Source: Pampus argenteus
Lineage: Eukaryota; Chordata; Actinopteri; Scombriformes; Stromateidae
Direction of reading: 5' to 3'
Length of the DNA: 64,000 nt
Assembly: GCA_036937835.1 (NCBI GenBank)
Contig: CM072862.1
Span: 21,903,001 to 21,967,000, forward strand
The position numbers and the translations under genes were made by a program. The notes beneath the pieces are model-generated. The model was given only the letters and a program-made list of their open reading frames with translations, ran no database searches and was not told the DNA's origin. Each line of letters opens with the position of its first letter. The first letter of the stretch is position 1. Shown in pieces: positions 29,001-38,063 of the stretch.

Positions 29001-32000
29001 TGGGTTTTTGTGCTATTGATTGTAGATATTTCCTCTCAACCTACTTGCTGTACATTTGCATCTTGTCCTTCAGATTAAATGTGTGTTGTTGTTTTTTTTT
29101 AATCTTTCTTTATGCCATTTGGGTCTGCTTGTTTGTTAACACACAGCTGTGTTAAAAAATCCAAGAGAGAATACCAATAAATTAGCAGGATATCAATATG
29201 ACGAAGGGAGTCGGGAGCTATTTTTAAAAAACGGCTTCTATTTGTTAATGCTGAGATTTACTGTCCCGGCTGTAAATCACACCATACGGTAGAGCAGAAT
29301 AAAAAAAACAAATAAAAAACATAAACCTCTTATGAAGTTGACAACTTCAAGATGACGAGACAATGGAGCAGCTGGTGGCTGAGGAAGATGATGAACTTAC
29401 TTATTGTTTGGACACGAGTAAGAGGTTGTTTCCCTTCATGCCGTGCAAGATTGTTTTTCACAAAAACAATCATTTGGGGGCTCCCAAGTTCAAAGCTGCA
29501 GTGTAACGGACTCCAAAAAAGAACCATGAGAGGATGTGAGAAATAATGGCAGCTTCCTGCATTTATTATTGTCTGTTAATCTGTGAGCTTCTCTGTTAAG
29601 TGAATTCCCTTTCCTGATATTCTGTCCTCTGACAGCAGCGTCAGTAGCTACAGTCGGCGCAGACGTACTGTATTTTGGAAAAAAAACACGTATGTGCTAA
29701 TCAATAACAGACGAGGAGTCAGTTTACTTAACCCCAAACTAGGAGGGCGTGATAACATCGATTGTGAAAGCTAAGGGAGTTCATCTTGAAAAAATAAAAT
29801 AAAATAAAAAACATCAAAGGGAAATTAATTAATCCATCGTGTTACCAAAGATGGAAAAACGGAAACTGGTCTCAAACAGTATCATCCAAAACATCTGGAA
29901 GTTTATTTTCTTTTTTTCCAGTAATTCATATATAACATATAGGAAGGTTTTTTTTTTTCATTTTTATTAAGTTACTCAACAAAATACTGAAGATTTTCTC
30001 CGCTCATCACTCACTACCGCTGGCTGTGGTTCACTCCCTTATGTGTGGTAACATCTGGCTGAGTCAACTATCGAGATTATATCAATAAAAAAAATATGAC
30101 CGGACTGGGTTTGATGTGCAGCCTGTAAATCAGCCTGCTCCTTAGTTTCACTTTAATTCTTCTTATTGAATAATAGTTTATCTACGCGGGAAGTTTCAGC
30201 CATGTTTGACAGAACAGATACGCTTCTGTTTCAATCAGTACGACTGTCTGTATGAGTGGAAATCATGCCCCAAAGTGGATTTATGTGCTTCTTCTGTTTT
30301 ATACTGTTTTTTGACTGCTGACAAAAAGTCCATTTTAGTATTAATTTTAGCAGGCGGATGCAGAAAAATAAGGCAAGCTGCTAATTTTCCTGCTTACGCT
30401 ACACATCCTATGTAGATACTGTGTGTGTATTTCCCAAGATGTTGATACTGTTACGTTAATGTTACACACTTACTATGTTCATGACAGCGAGTACGTAGTT
30501 TTCCACAGCTTTGCTCCCGTGGTACTCCACCATTTTTGGGTCGGCCACCACCAACGTTTCGACCCACTTCTCTTTGCTGACTGAGCGTGGACGAATCCTT
30601 CTTCTCCTCCTCGTCTGACGTCGGTGCTCCCAGTGCTCCCGCTGTCTCTCATTGTCTTCAAAACCTCGATGGGAATCTGGAGACAGAAATAGACTTTTAG
30701 AGCTTATTTGAGCGCATTGTGTGCTAACATAACACAGCAGGTTTGACTTTTAACATGCTACATATACACAATTGTATATACGTGCTTATCTTGGCAGACT
30801 AAAACAAGGCCTGAAACAAGGCCTCATCAACATTTCAGAATATATGAATATGCATACGATATCGCTTTGAAATCAGACTTCTGACTGGCGCGTTAAACTC
30901 TGCACTCTGCATTATTTTTGCACAGTGAAGTTTCAAACATCCAAGTGAAGGAATAAGAAGAAAAACACATTTTCGAGCGGAGGGGGAATTTAAATAAGAA
31001 ATAAATAAGAAAAATAATTTAAGAGGTTGCATATAAAAAGTTAAGCAACCTCGTTGTTGGAGAATGTTTTTAACTTTTTTGAATGACAGCACAATGCATC
31101 GTGATTGTTTTAAACACATAGACCAGATGCATCATCATATATGATTACAGCCTACAGGGGTCTCAAGGAAGAATCTGCACTGTCACCTAAAAACCAAAAC
31201 ACTGCACCTTTAATACATTTCTCTACATGCTTTGACTGAGCTGTTATTATTGATCTGTTTTTCTGTCCCTGTTCACTTATGCTTAGCTACCCTACGCTAT
31301 ATAAGTAAAGGTTAAACTGACCAACATATATATACCTACAGTATGAAATATATAATAATATCTGAGCCCGATCAGTCCTTTCATAGTCTTAAAACTGCCA
31401 TTTAGTCAAACACACACATCACTGCATTCATACCAGGTGTTTTTTTGTTTGTTTGTTTGTTTGTTTTAAATGGTAATTCACATGGCAAATGCTGTGCAAA
31501 TTCCTGATAATCACAAACTCATATCTTCTCGATGCTCAATTTCCTTTCACGGTTAATTAAACCCACTCAGGATCTGATGTAGATGAGTTATGAGCTACTA
31601 AAACTTTAATATTTTTTATTCTTCTGACCTCTCCAGAGATTTATTAGCCGGGGACAGAAGATTTGATCAGTTCATTCATTCTCATTATCCGTTGTCTGTG
31701 TAATCAGTGGATAAGACTCGGCATAATGTGAGCTACTTATGCTGAATGATTCTCCTATGCGCCATCCAATTGTACAGTTTCAAGAAACACAACAAGTTAG
31801 GAGTATTTTAAAACTTTCTAAACGGTTGTGTGTCTGTGTAGGTGTGTGTGTGTGTGTGTTTGAAGAAGAAGGGGGGATATTTACTTTTGACTCCACAGGT
31901 ACCATTGAGCTCTTGTTTCCCTGAAATGGGCTGCACCACTGGACTCCGGGAGGCGGGGGGCGCATGCCGTCTGTAGATGGCGTGCGCCTGTGGTGCTGAG

Positions 32001-35000
32001 GTCTCATCGTTTGATTTCTCCAGAGGCCGAATAAAGAACTCTTCACCCGACAACTTGAACAGTCCTGTCTGAGGAGAAAGGACGGCTGCAAGTCAGTTTT
32101 TATCTCCACATCTCTCGAAACATTTCATTAACTCTTAATTAAGATCAACACAGGCGGAGTTGAAGTATAGACTGCTGCATTGCTTTACCAGAAAGACGCT
32201 GTAGATGTCAGTCGCAGCGTGTGGCTTGGGTTTAGTTAGTAAGGTCAGAAGCTATATTTAGACTTTTTTTTTTTAAAACCCACAAAACCACTCAGTTGTG
32301 TGTTCAAAAGTTGCTTGTAAATGATCAAAAATAACTCTTGAAAACATAATTTGGGACGCTGACTTGTTCTATGCATTCAAAAACCAGAATCAGCATGTTA
32401 CAGTGAAACAGTAAAAACAGGCCGGTTTGCTGAGGACATTTCTTCTAATGAAGACATCGAGTGCCGTTGGAGTAGTCCGGTTTCTGTGGCCGAGTGCCAC
32501 CTCTCACTGATTCTGGCCGTGCAGCTACTGCAGCAGTTGTTCAGGGTGTGACTGTGATCATAAAATTTACTGTACCGCATTGATATAGCGCCAAAACCCA
32601 ATTCCATTAGCTCCCCCTCCCTTTTTTCTGCTGTCCATCCTTGCCCTATATTTAATTCCCACCAACCTCAGCTTCCTATTTCCTCTCCCTCAGCTGTCTC
32701 AAAGTCCCACCAATGCCCAGACAGCAGGGCTGGCGTGACAATATGTGCAAAATAGTCAAGTGGAGCAAGTCTCACACATTCAGATTGCTCCAGTAATTAA
32801 TCAAACTTCGCAGCTGGGCCCCTCACATTGATGCTTAATTATAAACATCTTCTAAACACCAGCTGCAAAGAAGCAAAAAGGCTTCTTTTGTTAAAACTGT
32901 GATGAACATGTAAATGTTTGCCCTATGCACCCATGATGTCATTTTGCTTTGTTTCTGTGTGCATGAATATCCATCCTGTGTATTGTGTTGGTAACCAATG
33001 GCATGTAATATACACGTTACTGTAGCTCCTAAAGCTACGAGGCTTGGTGTTAAATACTAACAGGTCGTCTCTCCTGTTCTACTTCTGCCACGAGAACGCA
33101 AATAAATCTCAATACCCTCAGATGTAAAACTGTAAATGTAAAATAAGATGAATATTTCCAGATACATGTAGGATTGGATGTGTCAATTGTCAAAAAAAAT
33201 AATCAAAAAACAGATGAATTTGAATGAGGTCTTATAGATTTTCTGATTTTCAACCAGACAGACTGCAGTAATTTATGTTTTTTTTTCTCCTTCTTTAATT
33301 CAAATGATGCTTTTAGGATCAATATGCAACAAAAATGCAAACAAGACATTCACGGTTGCTATTTTCACACTGCACTGAGGAATATACTGCACATCGATGT
33401 AATGTATACATAGTTTATAGTCGACTTGTTAAGACTGTTTTCCCATATGTGCCTCTCTGTGAATCCTTGTAATGTCATGTCAGGTTTTCTCCTGCACCAC
33501 CGTCACCAAACCAAACCTCACTTATTTTATTTCTGTGACTCTGCATTAAGTTCTTATGTTATTTTATTTTTAGCCTGACCCAAACCTTCCAGCAATGTGG
33601 CATCAACTCTTCAAGGAATAAGTTGTGATGGAAACATACATATTTATAAAGTACTCATACATACAATCCAGTTTATTTATGAGCAAAAAGCTTCAGCAGA
33701 AGATATTGAGTTTCAGCACTTTTTGTGTGGTTTGGAAAAAAGTAGCACCACACTTTAAAGCTTTAGTCTGACACCGATACTTTCTTTGTATCATCTTGTT
33801 ATTGTTGGACAAAGCTTTTTATTCATTAGAAATGCTTTTTCCGCACCATTATATATATGCATGTCCAACAAGTGCTGCTGTGCATCTCAACATAAAATTA
33901 CCTCTCTGATATACGACAACACTTGAAATGTAACACTAATTGCAGGTGCTTGAATACCCTGTAATTTGTGTTCATGAAATGTGTTTTGTGTTTGTGATGA
34001 CAGTATGCACATGGAAAGAAAGCACAATGCTATAATGTATAATTTAAAAAATATATATATACATACAGTAATGATTCTGAACATATTGTGTTTGTAGGTG
34101 ATTGATTACGAGTAGTCTTGATGAGGGTCTGTGTCTGAAGTACTACTGCATCACACATGATAAATAAACAGTAAATGGAAGGTGTTTTGGTAGATATATA
34201 TACTAAATAAACTATGCTTTCCCTTAAGTTAAGATTTATTGTCTGTCAATCAACTAATTGATTAATCGACTACTTGTTATATCACTAAATTCCACAAAAA
34301 AAGAGCAAAACGTATTTTTTCGACAAGGAAACAAACGTCTGAAGATACTCGACGGCCATTTTCACAACACGTCTTCGACAACAACAACACTTCCTGTGTC
34401 TTTTCAGTACAAAAGCTTAACTTTCTCCTAATACTTGATCACATGTACACCCTCAAACAGGCGGTTATTGTGCCAACTATTGCTATGGACTGTACATACT
34501 TCAATAGAAAGTAAAAAATACAATACATAAATAATGAATTTATATCATTTCATCATTATAACTTTGAAGACAATAGAAGATAAAGCATATGAATTATGAA
34601 TAATTATTAAATATTAAATATTATATGAATTAAACACATTGCAGTTTATTTGGCAGACTCACAGAGGGCTTTATGACACACTGTACTGTTTGATACATAC
34701 ATACGCTGACGGAGATGCGTCCCTCCCTTACAATGATCCTCTTTGTGGGGGATTTCATCTCTGCATGTATCTCATGCATATACGGTACTGCTACATATTC
34801 TAGTATTACCAAATAATAATTAAAAAAAATATATTTTTCCTTGGAAATCTCCGGATTCCTAACTCCCTCTGTAATCAGTCACAGATGGCTGTGATGGGAG
34901 GATGCTGATCCGCTAACAGGGGTGTGTGTTACACTACACTGCCTCTTATTCTGTTCATGAATGTGTCAGTTATAATAATATATAACAATAAAATACAGAT

Positions 35001-38000
35001 ATGAAGGTTTTTAAAATCATAGAAGTTTGAATACTTATTATTCTAATACTGAAGTTCGGTCTAAATCCCTGTAAACACAACAAACCCAACATACATTTAT
35101 ACTTACTGCACACAATCTATACACATACACACATATAAAATTACTTTATACTGTAAGTACTTAATTAATAACCAACATCTTTTCAAGTGAATATTTGTAT
35201 ATAATATGACTTTTTTTTTAAACTCATTATGACTTGAGAGATAAAGCAGATGGAGATCAATTCTCCTGCTTTATAAACACACACTTTATCACACGTGTTT
35301 ATCATGTATTGTACACCTGCTCATACAACAGTCAGCTCTTCCAAACTGCATTTCTTCATCTTTGTATATTTAGGGTGCTGACAGACACGACGAGTGAAAA
35401 AATAAAAATAAAAATTTACAAAGGGAGAAAATCTAGGACATGTCATCTCTTCAAAAAAAATGTCTCCAATATCAGGATATAAAATCCTCCACAGACACAC
35501 AAGCAACATAGAAATTATCAGCAGGCCTTTCTCTCCTCATCTGTTATCAGTATTTATTCATTCACTCCTACACCACACACACAAGACCAAAGTATGATTA
35601 ATCACAGACAAAAAAAAAATGTATGCTCATCTTAAATTTGCCAAAAAAGGCTCTAGATAATCTTTATGAGTGATGGCAGTGCTGTTCTACAGTGTTGTTT
35701 CTAAGTACTTTGACATAGTTTTCACAGGTTTTGCTCTGTGTACTCCCTTCAAAACAACTATAATACCTACAGTATATATCACACAAAGTCCCTTCATTTT
35801 AGGATAATAATTCAAAGCAGTCAATGAGTTTTTAATGACCAAATAGTTAAATGGTCATAACTGTCCATGTCTATCACCTGACTTCAATACAACTGATCAT
35901 GTGTTTTGCATTATTGCACAGAACAAAGACTGGAGATCTTTGGTCTCTTACAGTGTAGTTGCATTTTGAGGAAACAGCAGGCTATTATTTATGTTTTTCT
36001 AATTATTTATTTTATGCTTTTAACATGGACAGACAACAAAAATGCAAAAAAAAACATTTACGGTTGCTATTTTCACACTGCACTAAGGAATAAATGGCTG
36101 GCTGCATTTTGAACAAACACTCTGTGAGCAGATTTTGGACTATAGTTTGGATTCATGTCGAGATTGTTCAGATGTAGAAAGTGTTGCTTTTACTTTACTT
36201 CAACAATTACACGGTGAATATGGAAGTGCAATAAACATCACTGCAAAACAGAACAGTGGTTTTTGCACGCACGTGTATATGTTCCACCGCCTCGAGACAC
36301 ACATTTCAAAGAGAAAATCAGTAGCTACAACAAACTGTCTGACACTACTTGGTCGGCGCAGATCTTATACAAGGTGAAGTGGAAGTATGAAGTATCAGAC
36401 TCACACAACTCTTTTATGTCAGACCTATATCTAGCTGCCAGCGTGAACCTCGAGGTTGTCAAATAAGTCTTGGGTCTGAACAGCAGGAGGCGAGTACCAC
36501 CAACTACCAAAAGTGCAATACTTTACCACCGACAGTCGCTTTAGACGCCGGCTCCAAAGAAAGCCCTGGTTTCAATAGACTCTATTCAAAAAGCCTCAAA
36601 CTTTTCTCATGAAATACTAACTCAATAAATGCTTTCAATTAGTTATTATGCTCTCAATCGCTGGTGTGCACAGTTTTGGTATTGACACCTCATTATATAA
36701 ACTTAAAACAGCCCTCTGCTGCAAGCTGACACATTACTATTCAACTCTGTATGTACAGGAATAAAACTGCAAACGGAGATTAAGAAAATAATTTAATGTA
36801 GTTTGTATATAATCCACTCACCAGTCCATCACAAGTACTTATGGCTGCATTCCCTTTCGCAGTGGTCCCATCCCACACTTCACCTAAGAAATGGCACTGT
36901 GAAGATCCAGGAGGTTGGATCTTGGCGCCATCCAGGCCACCGTACCTCCTCTCCGTCAGGAAGGCCGGAGCAAGCAGGTGTGGGTTGAGAGTGAGGTTAA
37001 AGTGCAGACTGTGTCCGCCATGCCACAACTGATAGAAGACACGATCTAGGTCCTCTGGTTCCTCTGAAGCTTCCCGGCGTTGTACACGGCGAGCATGGTG
37101 AGACAGGAAGTTGGACAGGAAGTGACCTTTGGCATCCACTCGGCTGGGGTGAACCACTTCATACTGAGGCAGATTCTGCAGAAATCTCTCTGTCAGAGCC
37201 ACGGTAGGAAAGATGTAAAAGACGACATGTTATTAAATCACGGGGAAGCGGAGGGTAATTAAACAACGAAGCGGCTGTGAAGCTGTAAACAAAACTGGAG
37301 AAGCTCTAAAGGAACCCATATGGGTGTCTAATCCATCATTTTTATTTTTCAATACAGCTGCAGTGTATATACGGCTTCGCATTGGATTCTTGCTTTCTAT
37401 CCTCTTTTTACTCTAAAACTCATGCTTCTCATAAAAAAACCAAAATATTAAAAAATGCAATTTACTTTCCTGTGATTGAAGCAGCTGAATCAGCAGCATG
37501 AAAGGCGGAAGTGAGAAAAACACACTTTTGTGCAAAAAGTGAAGAAAATGTGTCTTAAGAGAGAAAAATTATAGAGGTCTAATCTATACATACATTACAT
37601 CTCCACTGTTTTGTTCAGGGAGATTAAGTCTTGCGCAACATCCACATCCGTCTAATTCATCACAGAGATGAAACCATGTTTTTGATGAGTATGAATATTC
37701 AGTACACCCACGTACAATAAGAAAAGAGAAAAGTTTGATCTGAGTCTTTCACTGTACCGCTATTTGTGGAAAAATACGCAGGAAGAACAAAGGACGACGT
37801 TTCAGCTTCAGGATGTGACTCTCATCTAATCATGAAAACCATTTTAGTCCATTCAGTCTTTTATCCACCATCAAGATGTATTCAAAATGAAATAACATGA
37901 ATATATTCCATATAAAGTAAATAATGTTTTGGGACTGATTTTTCATGTGATTTAAAAAAAAAATATATATACTGTATATATAAAGAAAATATATTATCAC

Positions 38001-38027
38001 ATTATTAACACACACACACATATATGT

Positions 38028-38063
<36 letters not shown>

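Larger units (their letters stand above)
30677..31884 (-). other. ADAMTS7 intron 3
   Basis: 1.2 kb, with GTTT and GT repeats only. Confidence 0.85.
32069..36821 (-). other. ADAMTS7 intron 2
   Basis: 4.75 kb, with the direct repeat pair and one MITE-like fragment. No coding sequence recognised. Confidence 0.8.
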
